DNA of 64,000 nt from Aspidapion aeneum (GCA_963576565.1 OY755038.1:143774419-143838418); one strand, 5' to 3'. Positions 1 through 12,000 are shown, counted from the first letter of the stretch. The notes: generated by a model not told the origin, from the sequence alone. Numbers and translations are program-made.

Positions 1-2
1 AA

Positions 3-856
3 ATGCTTCTTCTTTAGTATAGTGATAAGGAAATCCCGTCCTATAAAGATTTGTTTAAATTCTTAGAGAAAAATTATCGGGCTTTGGAAAATAGTTCTCT
101 TTTGAATAAGCCGAAGGAGGTCTCGCCTCCTCTACCCCCTAGGAAGGGTGGCAAACCACCCTATCCTGTGTTATTGACTGGAACAGGCCAGTCTGGTAAT
201 AAAGGTTGTGGTTATTGCCAGCAACAGCCCTACCATCCCCTTGTGAAGTGTACCAGATTTCTGGAATTAGAAGTAGGTCAACGCCATCAATTTGTTAAGC
301 GTGAACGATTGTGTTTTAACTGCTTTGGCAAACATGGTGTATCTCAATGCCCTACAAATGCCACGTGTCGTCAGTGCCAGGGTCTTCACCATTCCCTGTT
401 GCACTTTGTGAAAAGCTCTCCGAGCCCCCAAGTTGATCGTCCAGGGGAGACCTCCCGTATACTTAATAGTGAAGGTGCCCAACAGGCATTGTGTACCGCT
501 ACACCCAGTAGCAACCATTTTGAACCTCGTAAGAGGAGACCTGTGCTTTTTGCAACTGCCGAAGTTTTAGTTGTAGATGCCAACAAAAAGTATGTGTCTT
601 GTCCGGCAATTTTAGATTCCGCTAGTGAAGCGTCCTTTGTAACCGTCTCTTTGGCTGAGAGGTTAGGACTTAAAGTAGCTCCGAATAGAACTCCTATTGA
701 AGGAATAAATGGCATGATTTCAATGTAACATTGCAAATAGGCTCCTCCAAGTTTCCTGATAGTTTGTTTTCCTGTGATGCCATTCTTATTCCTAAAATTT
801 GTGGAACCATACCTGTGACTGTTGTAGAATATGATTCTATTCCTAATTTTGGACAA
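3..856 (+). pseudogene. BEL/Pao retrotransposon gag-protease remnant
   Basis: Reading frame of a BEL/Pao polyprotein, open to the left edge, so the 5' part lies outside the window. The translation from 51 to 728 shows Cys-rich knuckles (CGYC..., CFNCFGKHG..., CRQCQ...) typical of the C-terminal gag of BEL elements. An aspartic-protease-like segment (ILDSASEASFV, about 590-640) follows; the family usually has D-S/T-G, and here the Gly is Ala. The frame is lost just before 728 and the protein continues in another frame to about 874. The element would have processed its own polyprotein in virus-like particles. It is dead here. Family assignment is firm from the order knuckle, protease, RT, RNase H, DUF5641. 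Confidence 0.85.
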
Positions 857-874
857 CCTAGTAGTGTAGACCTT

Positions 875-2416
875 TAATTGGTGTTGATTTGTTTGGTCAG
901 ATGCTTGTACCTGGCTTTAAAAAAGGAGAAAATGGAGGACCTTGTGCCATTAATTCAATATTTGGTTGGATACTCCTTGGTGGTATTGAGGGTCCTCGTA
1001 AAACTCAAAAACCCATTAGTTTGTTGACCTCAGTGTCTTCCCCTATAGAATCTCGATTGGATAGTACCTTACAAAGGTTTTCAGATCTATAATCGACCCC
1101 TCAAAAAATCCCTCTTTCCTCTGATGAGGACCTGTGTGAAAAAATATTTGCTACCACTCATTCAAGAACTGAGTCCGGCAGATATGTTGTTCGTTTGCCT
1201 TTCAGAGAGCCTCTACAAGAACTTGGTAACTCTAAAGGTCAAGTATTGCGTAGATTCAATATGATGGAAAACCGATTGTTGAAAAATCCTGCTTTGTATA
1301 GTGCATACAAAGACTTTGTTCAGGATTACCTAGACCAGGGGCATATGAAATTGGACAATTCTAGCCCTGACTTCCATTCATATTTTATTCCACACCACCC
1401 AGTTGTGAAGGCAGATGGTGACTTGTCAAAAATTCGAATTGTTTTTGATGCATCTGCCAAGACCTCAAATAGTCGTAGCTTAAATTCTATTTTATTGGTA
1501 GGACCTAAACTCCAAAGAGATATTGTGTCAATATTGCTTACTTTTCGCCTTTATAGTGTTGTATATTCTAGTGACATACGTCAAATGTTCAGGCAGATTG
1601 TTATGCATCAGGCTGTGGCGGTTCGACCCAACCGAGGAGATTCAAGAGTACTCTCTTCAAACAGTAACTTATGGTGTGAATTCGAGCCCATACCTAGCTA
1701 TTCGTACTCTTCACCAGCTCGTTAAAGATCATGGCAGTGGCTTTCCACTAGCGAGCAAGGTGTTGATGCATACTACTTATGTGGACGATGCCATCGGATT
1801 AGCTAATTCTGTAGCTGAAGCTTTAGAAAGCCAAAAACAGCTAATTGCGTTGTTAAAATTGGGTTGTTTTGAACTTTGTAAGTGGACTAGCAACACTCCT
1901 GAGTTACTAGAATCGGTTCCAGCTAGTCATCAGCAACCAATTTCCTTTGATGATGAATCTGCTGGTTTAAAAATCCTTGGACTAAAGTGGTGTCCAAAAT
2001 TGGATTCGTTTTGTTATGATGTGATGCCCATGGAAAGACCTTGTACCAAGAGAAACATTCTTTCTGAGATTGCAAGGATATATGATCCACTCGGGTTCCT
2101 AGCCCCAGTTGTTTTGGTTGCTAAATGTTTAATGCAACGTTTGTGGGTCCAGGGTCTTTCATGGGATGATACCCCCTCCAGTGATATTGTTGCACAGTGG
2201 CAATTCTATATATCGCAACTACCATTATTATCTTCTATATCAATACGAGGTATTGATTGGTCATGTTATGTTGTGAAGCAAAATGCTGTCACCACTGAAT
2301 TGCATGGCTTTTGTGACGCCTCAATGTGTTCATATGGTGTTGCAGACGACAAATTGAGTTGGATGGAAATATTTCTATGTCCCTTTTGTGTGGGAAAAGT
2401 AGAGTGTGCCCTTTGA
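875..2416 (+). pseudogene. BEL/Pao reverse transcriptase remnant
   Basis: Continues the BEL pol. The frame from 889 runs through a linker, meets a stop near 1090 and resumes into the RT fingers (FIPHHPVVK, KIRIVFDASAKT, about 1380-1460). A frameshift near 1610-1620 moves the palm into the frame that carries the catalytic box YVDD at about 1778-1789. The thumb/connection (IARIYDPLGFLAPV, about 2070-2110) is typical of BEL/Pao RT. Several stops and frameshifts make it non-functional. RT copies the element RNA into DNA in the cytoplasmic particle. Confidence 0.88.
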
Positions 2417-3082
2417 AAAGTATTTCTATTCCACGCTTAGAATTGTGTTCTGCTGTATTGTTGGTATTGGAGTTTGTTGGCAATCATCTTGATTGCATCC
2501 CGATTGATAAGATTTTTGCTTGGTCTGACTCCAGCGTTACCCTTGCTTGGATAAAATCGTGTCCATCAAAACGAAAGGTTTTTGTAGCCAATCGTGTAAC
2601 GACTATTCAAGAGAAAGTTCCCCCCAGCTGTTGGTACCATGTAAATGGTAAGGAAAACCCAGCTGATTGCTTGTCCCGGAGCTTACTTCCTGGTCAATTG
2701 ATAGACCATCCTCTTTGGTTTACTGGACCATCCTGGTTGGCCCAGTCTAGTGAAACATGGCCTAAGAACCATAAAATTGATGCGTTTGATGCTGATCTAC
2801 CCACTGAGGAAAATCGTTTTGTTTTTGTGACAGAAATACCCCTTGATGAAGTACAGCTGTTACTCACTAAGTACTCCTCTTTGCGTAAAATCTTGGGCAT
2901 TGTTGCCTTTTGTTTGAGACTTTTTTGAGTGAAAAAAGATCCTTCTTTATCTTTTCCTACTAAAGCCCTCAATGAGGCAGATCTTTATTATGCTACTTTA
3001 GTTGTTGTGCGGGTTGTACAACAAGAAGTTTTTTTTGAAGATTTGAAGAGGATACGTAAGATTAATGTTGGGTTTCTTTTTT
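2290..3082 (+). pseudogene. BEL/Pao RNase H and start of integrase region
   Basis: RNase H starts with ELHGFCDASMCSYG at about 2298-2340 (first acidic residue in FCDAS). It is then frameshifted and appears to lack some bases, and continues from 2326 in another frame with the conserved SIPRLELCSAVL and AWSDSSVTLAWI segments and the catalytic-type HVNGKENPADCLSR block near 2640-2680. The following piece (about 2840-3060) looks like the integrase zinc-binding lead-in. The integrase core itself is absent: BEL homology stops near 3082 and resumes only near 3300 with the C-terminal domain. Confidence 0.82.
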
Positions 3083-3300
3083 AATTTTGTGCCGTTTGTT
3101 TTCCTGATGTGCTTGAATTCTTGTTTTTTGTTGTTCCAATGTACGATCTAGCATGAAGGTCTGATGAAGACAAAAACCATTGTCGAAACGTTACCGATGG
3201 ATTAAAACGTATATTTACCAGAACAACAGTGTCCTTATTCCCATTAAATTTACCTATAGTTGCATTGCAAGGACGTGATAAGTTTATCAAATCCTAACCT
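3083..3300 (+). repeat. Penelope-like fragment with hammerhead-type core replacing the BEL integrase
   Basis: This stretch is foreign to BEL pol and sits exactly where the integrase core should be. It contains CTGATGA at 3161-3167 and GAAAC at 3185-3189, separated by a small stem (GACAA/TTGTC), followed by a possible CGTT/AACG stem and a TA. This is the conserved core of hammerhead ribozymes, which Penelope-like elements often carry. Stem I is weak (GGT/ACC) and the cleavage triplet does not line up cleanly, so activity is doubtful. It may be a deletion-plus-filler event or a degraded insertion. Confidence 0.45.
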
Positions 3301-3773
3301 TTGAAGAGTTGATGACTGTATTGGTTCAGATTGAGGCTATTTTAAATAGTCAACCATTGTGTAGTATGAGCCCTGATCCTCATGACTTTCAAAGTCTTAC
3401 TCCTGGACATTTCCTCACTTTGGAACCTTTGACAGCCCCTCCCGATGAACACCTAACCAATGTTAAGTTAAACCGTCTCCATCGCTGGTAGCTTGTTCAG
3501 CAGATCCAGCAGCATTTTTGGCGCCGCTGGCATATGGAGTATTTACAGTCGTTGCAACAACGCGAAAGATGGAATACCCCCGATAACCCTCCAAAAGTTG
3601 GAACATTAGTAGCGTTGAAAGACGAAAACCTACCCCCATTGAAGTGGTCACTCGGTAGAATTGAAAAAATTTACTCAAGTCCAGGTAGAATTCCCCGTGT
3701 CGTACAAGTAAAAACCGCGAAAGGATTACTTGACCGTAGTTTGGTGAAGGTATGTCCGTTACCCAGCCAGTAA
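3300..3773 (+). pseudogene. BEL/Pao integrase C-terminal (DUF5641-type) domain
   Basis: Two in-frame pieces (3309-3491 and 3492-3773, separated by one TAG) encode ILNSQPL, LTPGHFL, FWRRWHMEYLQSLQQR, VGTLVALKDENLPPLKWSLGRI and a final RSLVKVCPLP block. This is the standard C-terminal domain of BEL/Pao integrase, often annotated as DUF5641. It ends the polyprotein at the TAA near 3771. It is orphaned because the catalytic integrase core upstream is missing. Confidence 0.88.
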
Positions 3774-3984
3774 CCAACCTTCAAAGCCTTGTGTAGCTTG
3801 AATCATGCTTATTTGAATTAACTTAAGTATGTATGACGTCCATAGTTATTGCGATAAAATTATTGTTGCAAAAATGCTAATCTATTGTTTAGACCTTTTG
3901 GGTAATTGAATAACCTTTTCTTTTTTTTTTTTTGATTTTTTAGTTTTGGGTTTTTCTATAAAAATTGGGAATTTTTATGGTGGG

Positions 3985-4385
3985 CGGAATGTTTAATGCT
4001 GCCAGTTATTTTTCTTTATTGTTTTATTTTGAATTTTTTTGAAAACCTAACCTTAAAGTTTGTTTTGATATTTTTGGGCTTTCTGCAAAAACCTTCAAAA
4101 AAGAAAGTCCTGTTTGGGAAAAATTCCGATCAGGTGATAATTTCTCTCTTTGTTGAAAGTTATTTTCTTTTTGATCACCTGATCATTTTGGTAAAATTAT
4201 GCGCGTTTTTTTGCTCACGCCGGGAGTTTGAAGCGCCACCCTGTGTGTGACAGGGGAATGAAGAAATCACTTCCGACAAAAAACTGAGAGAAGTCACACG
4301 TGTTTTTGGGTTGATGACCGAAATTCCAGTCGCAAGAAAGGGCCGCGGCCGCCAGTTAAATTTTGAGACTGCTACAGAATTACAG
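3985..4385 (+). repeat. Candidate 3' LTR of the BEL/Pao element
   Basis: Directly downstream of the pol stop, after a poly-T stretch and a purine-rich GGTGGGCGGAATG block that resembles a polypurine tract, a TG-starting segment begins near 3989. It holds an 11-bp inverted pair (GATCAGGTGAT about 4127 / ATCACCTGATC about 4175) and probably ends near 4374. The 5' LTR is outside the window, so the borders are inferred from position only. Confidence 0.4.
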
Positions 4386-4533
4386 AAGGTAAGCTTCTAG
4401 CGTGTAGCCGATTTTATCCTTTGTTTTTTAGTTTAATAGACTCTGTTTTCCCAGGCGGGGCGAATTTATTTTGGGAGTATTTTTTTTGGGATATCTCTAG
4501 TTTTTCTCCCCTTCAGGGCTCAGATATCTAAAC

Positions 4534-5150
4534 ATGAAAAGAATATACCTTCTCTTTACATTATTTTTGAATACTGACTATTTTATTTTATTTTATTTTT
4601 TATATTATGAAAATAGTACTCCTAGTTTCGATTTTGTTAAGAGCAAGTTACTCGCTGAAGAGCAAAAATTCAAAGGTGAAAATCAGAGGGAAGGTCAAGG
4701 AAGTGCTTTTTCTGGAGGTCAAAAATTTAGAAAGAAGTTTCCTTACAAGTGCTACGGATGTGGGCAAAAAGGTCACAAGAAATATCAGTATCCCAACAAA
4801 AAGAAGCCAGCTAAGGAAAAGGAAGGCAACAAGGTAAATTTGACCCAGAAAGAAACATATAATAAGGTTGCCTTTATAAGTCAAAAGATCGAATTATTAG
4901 CACAGGGAACATAATAAAGTTTGTTGTTGTTTCTGGCTATACAAATCACATAGTAACAACAGAATTGGAGAAGTTTTTGTCTGAGAAGATGGAGGTAAAT
5001 CATAACATAATAGTGGCCAAAGAAGGACAGAGCGTAAATGCTTATATACACAGGGGGAACATCGTACGTGGGCAGAGTTTTGCAAATTTTGAAAAAATCT
5101 TTACTGCACTTTTAAGAAGAGACTTAAGTGCACCGCGTTTTTAAAAACCC
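4534..5150 (+). pseudogene. Copia-type gag/protease relic
   Basis: The frame from 4534 to 4914 contains KCYGCGQKGHKKYQY, a CCHC zinc knuckle whose last Cys has become Tyr, with flanking Lys-rich sequence typical of Ty1/copia gag. After the TAA at 4912 the next frame carries a protease-like stretch (VVVSGYTNHIVTTELEKFL). The N-terminal part of the open frame looks like random AT-rich sequence. It is a short, dead relic. It may belong to the same old insertion as the copia RNase H at 13.2 kb, but nothing between them proves it. Confidence 0.6.
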
Positions 5151-5800
5151 ACTGCGATAAGTGAAATGGATCTACACAAAATATAGATATTATCAAAAAA
5201 TTACCTAAAATTAGATAATCTAGGCACGCTTTTTAATGGGTTGATGTTTATTTTTTTTTATTAAGAATTTAATTGTGCGCTAAGAAATTATTTTCTTTTT
5301 TAATTGTCAGAAGTTTCATAAAAAAATAATAAATAATTTTTCCAAAAAAGTATTTTTTCAAAACCTTTACACGCTCATTGTATACAATACGCAGAGCTCC
5401 CTCTTAAAAAGCTTAAAAAGTTCAAGGTGATACGGTGATAAAATTAAAAAGGCGCGTCCTGTTGCTAGAGAGGACAAGCAAGAAAAGTGCGAAATTTTTC
5501 ATGTGTATTCACCAGTCGCTAGTAGGATTTTAATAATAGTGATTTTGTCTTTGTATATAGCAAAAGATTTCGTAATTGGTGACTTGCCACAACCAGTATA
5601 TATGAAGATACCAGAAGGTGTAGAGGTAAAAGAATCAGAAAATAGTAGGGTAAAGTCGCCAAAATCGTACCAAGTCGCCAAATTATAGTACATCTGTCAG
5701 CCGTAGTTGTCGTTTCTTTTAAATGGCAGTCACATGATATAGTGGTTTTGGACGCGTTGCGTTTCGCTTAGGGACTGAAGTGTGTGTAAGGCTGCACAGA
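5151..5800. other. Non-coding AT-rich stretch
   Basis: No convincing gene or repeat border seen. Open frames of about 60 codons on both strands at 5499-5693 overlap each other and show no recognisable motif. Confidence 0.5.
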
Positions 5801-6570
5801 GAAAAATGTGTGGATTTTTTTCAACAATTGTTAATTTTTTTTGCACAGTTTGTTTCCAAAATGAGTATAAAGCCAATTTGTGCAAAAATTTTGCATAGAT
5901 TTGTGCAATAGAATTTGTTGTAGAATTTTAAACAATTGTGCAACTGTTTTTTTTGCACAATGCTGTGCAAGATGTTATTCTACAGGCCTGTATAAAAAAT
6001 TTTTACATATTTTTACACAGTTTGTTGTTAAATTTTGCATAAATATTTTTAAAATTTTGGAAAAATTGCATAATTTTTAGCAAAAATTTCGTATAATTTA
6101 AACATTTTTACACAATATTGTGTAATTTTTTTATTCTCTTTTGTTAAATATAAATGCAAAATTATATAGTTAAACTTTAAAAGATTGTTGTATATTTTTG
6201 CACATTGTGGTGGTATATTTTGCAGGCAAATTTTTATTTTTACCACAAAAAATATAATATATCAATATAATATATTATATATTTTACAATAAATATTTTT
6301 AGTTACGCCTAAATTGCACAATGTTGTGCATATATTTCCTACATATTTATGTAGAAAAAGTTAAAAATATTAAATTTTTACATAATATTCTTCAAATGAA
6401 AAGTATCCCTGAATGTGTACACAATATTGTAGATGTGATTTTTTTTAATAGTTTATTAAAATTGTCACGTTAACTGCAATTATATATGTTTTTGCATTTT
6501 GTTTTAAATTTTGTGTATATATTTTTCGTATATTTTTTTTAAAAACGGTTTATTACTTTTTATACTACAC
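5800..6570. repeat. Degenerate TTGCACAATT-rich repeat tract
   Basis: The words TTGCACAATT, TTTTGCACA and TTGTGCAA recur every 20-40 bases in both orientations. Similar tracts are at 8730-9330 and 10570-10690. Short open frames here are by-products of AT-rich sequence. Confidence 0.5.
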
Positions 6571-6929
6571 AATTTTTAATTTTTATTTGACAAAAAAATA
6601 CCAAACTTTTTCACTTGTTGAAAATTCTTTATTTTCGTTTTTCTTATAAGTACAAACAATTTTAACTAATAATAGGCGATCCATATATTTTCTTATATCA
6701 TTTAACTTATACTTACTTACAGTGCTCTTAAGCGACTCACAGGTTTTTGAAAAAACTAAGCACAAAAACTAACTTAGGTAGTTTTATTTCTTCACGTCTA
6801 TTCTGCTAAAATTTAAATTTGGGCGTTTGATATAGACATGTAAAAAAAAAGTACTATTTTATTTTCTTTTAACTTATATCAGTCCCTTAAAAGCACTGTT
6901 AACATATAACAATTTAATTATACTTATTT

Positions 6930-7333
6930 TAGCTCACACTACTACTATACTATAGTAGTGTGAGCTATGGCGTGTGTGATATCTAACGAAAAGTAATTGA
7001 GTCTGGAGTTAAAAAAAAAATTAATTTTAGTTTAAAAAAAAGGGTGGGGGTAGATTAAAAAAATTAGAGATTAAGTGAAAATATGGCGTGTGTGATATCA
7101 AACGAAAAGTAATTGGGTCTGGAGTTAAACAAAACATTTTAGTTTTTTAACAAAGATTTCAAAAATTAGAGTTTAACTTACAACATGGCTTGTGTGGTAT
7201 CAAACGATAGGTAATTGAGTTTGGAGTTGAATAAAATATATTTCATTTTTTAGTTATATTAGCTCACCCGTACTCTACATCTATAGATCCTAGTGTGAGC
7301 TTAGGTGCCCATATATTGGCAGAGTATTTTATT
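6930..7333. repeat. Hairpin-bounded tandem repeat, copy 1
   Basis: Bounded by two near-perfect hairpins of the type AGCTCACACTA...TAGTGTGAGCT (6930-6967 and 7261-7302). Between them are three degenerate units of about 110-125 bp, each starting near TATGGCGTGTGTGATATC. An inverted, longer relative lies at 23222-23946, and homology extends about 30 bp beyond the hairpin at 7302. No coding potential. Confidence 0.65.
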
Positions 7334-8729
7334 AATGAGATCGTTTTACTTTTTTACAAACAAATAAAGACCCGATAAATTTGTTTATGATCGAATCCCC
7401 AGTTTACCTGTGCTTCATGGTGGTATAACGCATTCAAAGAGTAGTACACTTTGAAATAGAAATTATCGCCTTCAGTGGCGTATTTAGCACGTAGTGGGTT
7501 TTTTCAGTTGAACCGGACGCTCTACCCTTCTTTGTTATAATTGGCACCGCCTGCGTCGTCAGGTCTAATGAAACTTTTTCTCCGCTCTCTGGTTAAGGCT
7601 GATTGTATGCCCCCTTAACTCTAAAAAAATAAATAGTTTTAAGTAAACTTTAAAAAAGCACTAAACCGTAAAAGCTATTTGTTTACATTTTCTTTGTATT
7701 TTTGAATAAGGAATAAAAAAATATATTTCTTACATAAATTTCATTTATAAGGTCAATTTGATAGCTTAGCACACGTACAAAAACTTTCATATATTTTTGC
7801 TTCTCAGAGAATTTTGAGTATTTCTGGTCGCACCGCGCCCTATGTCTGTCTGTATGTTTGTTTTTCGGTAACCAACGCGCATTTAACTTAAAGCTACTAG
7901 CTTGATTTTGATGGAATTTGGTATCTATGTTGAGTTTGTTCTATTTAAAGATAGTTAAATTACCTTCAAAGACAAATTTTGGTTTATCAATGAAAACTAA
8001 AGACCGAATAATCAACGTTAGGGATTTTGCGGGTTGTTTTATGTCCAACATGTCTGACAGACTTACTACATAACATAGTAACAGCAAATAGTATTATGCT
8101 TAAATGAATTTACCTGAACCTGTAAAATATATATATTTAAAGATTCTAGTTTGCTGGGATCCGTTCGGATTTTCCCTTGTGTGGAAATTGCAAGGAACGC
8201 AGCGAAGACAAAATTGTCACCTAAAAAAAATTAGAACTACGTTTAACGGACATTGAATGATTTCTATGTAATACTCAGAATATTCTGACGATATTTTAAT
8301 AAGCACCCAAAGTTTGGTAAAAAAATTGGCTTTGTTTTCCGGATATGCCATTGCAAAATCGTTCAAGTTAAAAAATAAAAAGATTGTTTAAATATAGAAT
8401 TTTAGAATCGGCCGTTATAAAAAAGCGCAGGTTATACCAAAAATAGCTTAAGAAATGAATAACAGGTTGAAATTTTGTAAATAGTTTAATTTTTTTAAGA
8501 CGCCCAATTTTTTCTCTGCGAAAATTCTTGAAAGTGATTCGTAGCTTCGGACTGGCTAAACCAAGCCAATTTTGGGAACAATGTTACCATTTACTTTTAA
8601 ACACATTTTTTAAATCACAAAAAAAAATCGGTTACTTATTCTTCACTGTTACTTTTTTTATATTGTAATTTATAACATGAAATAAGTAACCGAAAAGAAT
8701 AGGTGACTATTAAATACTCTTATACTTAA
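7334..8729. other. Non-coding; includes a microsatellite-flanking repeat fragment at about 7790-8010
   Basis: About 7850-7925 contains GTCTGTCTGTATG followed by TTGATTTTGATGGAATTTGGTA. That is the reverse-complement arrangement of the repeat at 23710-23815 (AATTTCATTAAAATCGG...GACAGACA). The rest shows no gene, border or repeat I can support. Confidence 0.4.
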
Positions 8730-9330
8730 ATGTATTTTACACTAAAAAAAAAACACATTTTACACAAATATACACAAAAATTTTGCACAACTAGTTTAAA
8801 CATTTTCGCACAATTGTAGAAAAATTTAAAATTGCTTATTGTATAAAAATTAATAAAACGGACTTAACTAACGATTAAAACAAAAAGGAAATAAAAAATG
8901 CAGGGAATCGCTGAAAATATTTGCAAAATTGTTTAAAAAGATAACAAAATATGAAGTATGGAGAGTGGATTTAATACTTTAAAAAATTAAAGATATTGTC
9001 CTGCACACTGTTGAAAAATGTTGTACAATTCCGGGAAAATGTTGCACAATTATATAAAACCTAGCAAAATGGCAGGATGCGCTTCCTTAATTGTTTACAA
9101 AAACGATACAAAATTGCAACGAATTGTTGAAAGTTTTTGTAAAATTGTTTAAAAAAAAAACAAAATAGTATGGGTTGCACTCTCGGATGCATTTTTCCTT
9201 ATAAAATAAAGAAAACATTGTTAGTATTTTTTTTTAATTGTTGGAAAATTTTGCACAATTGTTGGAAAATTTTCCACAATTGTTGAAAAATTATGTACAA
9301 TTGTTGAAAATGGAAGCAAAATGGCGGGAT
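8730..9330. repeat. Second TTGCACAATT/TTGTTGAAAA repeat tract
   Basis: Loose tandem array: GTTGCACAATT, TTTTGCACAATTGTTGGAAAA and ATTGTTGAAAAT recur with variable spacing, densest at 9000-9310, interspersed with CAAAATGGC(A/G)GGATGC words. No open frame of note. The following 350 bases (9331-9683) hold nothing recognisable. Confidence 0.5.
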
Positions 9331-9675
9331 GCACTTGATGCACAGTTGTTTTTAATTTTATTTCTTTTATAGTTTTCTCAGCAAGATCCAACAAATATAC
9401 CTTTTATTAAAAAATTCAACTAACATCTGGATAGTAGGAACGTAACTCAATAGCTTTCTATATAGTTCCATTTTCTTTATTATTATTATTTGAGAGAAAA
9501 TGAATCAACTATACTCAAAAGCTTGGGTAGTCCTATGTGTAGTAATTTACTTACCCCGAAATCTCTCTTTGATGACTGCAAGTGGGCACCCATTCCACCA
9601 GTTTTGCGAGAACTAATTCCACAAAATCCATTACATACTTAACAAATGAACCGAACCAGCAAAAAGCCAAATTTA

Positions 9676-10072
9676 AACTGGCGTAGGGATGGGCTCTCGC
9701 AGCAGTACCTGTTCATTTCGGAACAGGTTTTTACTCGGAACAGGTTTTTCAAGTTGTTCCATCTCGTCGGAACAGTTTTTTTTTTAATTTAAACGATCCT
9801 CGGATAACAGAAAAAATATTCAAAGTGGGGGACCGGCAAAGGCAAATCGGCTGTCAGAAAGAGAGAAAAGTAAAGTGAAGACCTTTTTTTTTTTGGTCGC
9901 AATTTTTTATGTGGGCGCCGTTTTTAGCATTCGACTCCCCGCCTCGTGAGGCACGCTACGCTATTTCGACCAGCCCACTTCGGAACAGGAGCAGAATTTT
10001 CTGAACAGGTTTTTTCTGGAACCGGAACAGTTTGTACCTGTTCCTTCAAAAACGCCCATCCCTAAACTGGCG
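9676..10072. mobile_element. hAT-type MITE with exact 8-bp target duplication
   Basis: A 381-bp insertion (9684-10064) begins TAGGGATGGGC and ends GCCCATCCCTA, the classic hAT terminal motif. It is flanked by identical 8-bp copies of AACTGGCG at 9676-9683 and 10065-10072. Subterminal GAACAGGT/ACCTGTTC words repeat inside in both orientations, as expected for transposase binding sites. It encodes no protein and so must have been moved by a hAT transposase elsewhere. Confidence 0.9.
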
Positions 10073-10312
10073 GACGCCCGATGCGGTGGGAAGATCGCTT
10101 AAAACGACTTTTACCGAAGCGATCCGACGACTGTTCTCTACAATTTTCAGTATTTTTTACCCGGTTTTGTGTTAAAAATACATTTGATTGAAAACATTAA
10201 TAAAAGTTAAAAGTTCTCAACCCACTTTGGGTTGGGGAAGTTTGGGTAGCAAAAAAACTTTAAAATTATATATGTTCCTATAGGTATGAGTTTATTATAT
10301 TTACCAGTGGCG

Positions 10313-10466
10313 CACCCAGGAATATGTCTTGGAAGGGGGGGCGAAACTTAATGTTGTCGTATTTTATGCTATTTTATCTTTTTGTTCATGAATAATGTGA
10401 AAAATATCTAAAAAAATCTAAGGTTCAAGGGTGGGGGCGGGCCCGGCCCCCCCTTTGGGGGCGCTT
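10313..10466. mobile_element. Short MITE-like repeat (GGCGCACCCAGG family), copy 1
   Basis: Starts CCAGTGGCGCACCCAGG and ends in a G/C-rich tract with GGGGGCGC. The same sequence, better preserved, occurs at 56697-56856 and inverted at 61311-61490, where the end reads CTCTGGGTACGCCC, an imperfect inverted match of the start. Non-coding. Confidence 0.6.
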
Positions 10467-11178
10467 ATATATCTACATTATAAAGAGACAAGTTTGTAAA
10501 CCTTTGTTAAGATAAATAAACCTAAAAAAAATTCTCGGCTTTTCCACAACGCTATTAAGATTTATTGTACTATTGTATAACATTTTTACACAAAATAAAT
10601 TACACAATCCAATTGGTAACAATAACACAGACATGTTAATTTTTTTTGAACAATTGTTTTATTTTTTTGCACAATTTCAGTTGGACAGCGTATTGAAAAT
10701 TTTTGCATGGAGATTTTACTCCGTGTGTAATTTATCGGTAAGTAGTATTTTTACAGATTATATTCTTTAGTAGTATAGCCTAGAAAGTTCTTATTCATTT
10801 ACAAAACTTGAATTTAATATTAGATTTGGAAATTAGTGACAGTTGCCTAAATCGTACCACGTTGGGGTTTCCCAAATCGCACTGGTTAGATTTGAGCAAC
10901 TCATGTCGTTTTTTGTCTTGCAGAAAACATCTTTTATGAATTTTTTAAATTGTACAGAGAGAAAAAAAAATATGGGTTTATTACGCGTTACCTTGATAAT
11001 TAAATATGCTAATATTTTTGAAAAATTATAATTTTAGGTATGTTGATACTGCTTTTAAGAAAAAAATGCGAATTTTTGTATATTTTTTTAAAGTTTTCAA
11101 AATAAAATTTTTCTAAAAACCACACAAATTGCTATAGAAAGATGAAAGATCTGTATAATTATATATAATTTGTGACAT
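10467..11178. other. Non-coding AT-rich stretch
   Basis: Holds a third small patch of TTGCACAATT words (10570-10690) and open frames of 62-65 codons without motifs. Two short, similar phrases built on TACGATTTAGG/ CCCAAATCG (10850-10880 and 11580-11635) flank the next MITE. No gene is supported. Confidence 0.4.
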
Positions 11179-11450
11179 TAGAGAATTATTAAAATAAAGC
11201 CAGGCTATAATAATGCCAGGCACAATTCTGACACCTTCACATTGTAATATCAGCTGTGATCTTTCAACACACGGCCTTTGTTTACTATATGAACCGGTGC
11301 CTTCTTTTAATAATTGAAAATAAACGACGAAAGTTTTAAATTCGACTTTAGTATGTCAATTTTGAAGTATCAACTGTCAGTTTTCAATGTGAATGTGTCA
11401 AAATAGTGTCTGGCATAATTATAGCCTGGCTATATTTCAATAATTCTCTA
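11179..11450. mobile_element. MITE with TIRs of about 65 bp and TA target site
   Basis: The first about 65 bases (TAGAGAATTATT..., AGCCAGGCTATAAT...) recur inverted at the end (...ATTATAGCCTGGCTA..., AATAATTCTCTA) with few mismatches. The outermost bases are TA on both sides, suggesting a TA duplication of Tc1/mariner type. Internal 140 bases are unique and non-coding. Confidence 0.75.
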
Positions 11451-12000
11451 TTGTTATGTCAAAGTAAATATTTGACGACTGACAACCGAATGGTAATGGT
11501 GCGTTTATCCGATTTTATGTAGATTTTTTTTCATATGCCAACAAATATATGTATTTTTTTTCTTTATTAAATTTTAGAAGGTACGATTTAGAAACCCGCT
11601 GGTACGATTTAGGCAACCAGTTTCCCAAATCGTATCGTTTGCAACCCCTTACAAAAACTCTTGTTTCTCCAAAGTTTAATAAAATACTATATTTTAAAAA
11701 TTAGCTCGTTTGTTTCCAAAAGACTGATCTATCGTTCTGAATTAAAAGTGGTTCGATTTCGGCAATTAATCTAATTTTACATTGACATTTCTAGAAATAA
11801 CACTTCAAAAATATGACAATAAAGTTTTCAACAAGTTCAACAAATGTAAATGTACCATATAGAGAATATAAATAGGATTTTTGATGTACAGCTAATTTAA
11901 AAAAAATCTGATACGGTATTGACATGACTTTGATAGAATAACATTGAAATGCAATCAAATTTTGGCAACTTTTTGACAACTCGGGAGCAATTCTTTAAGA

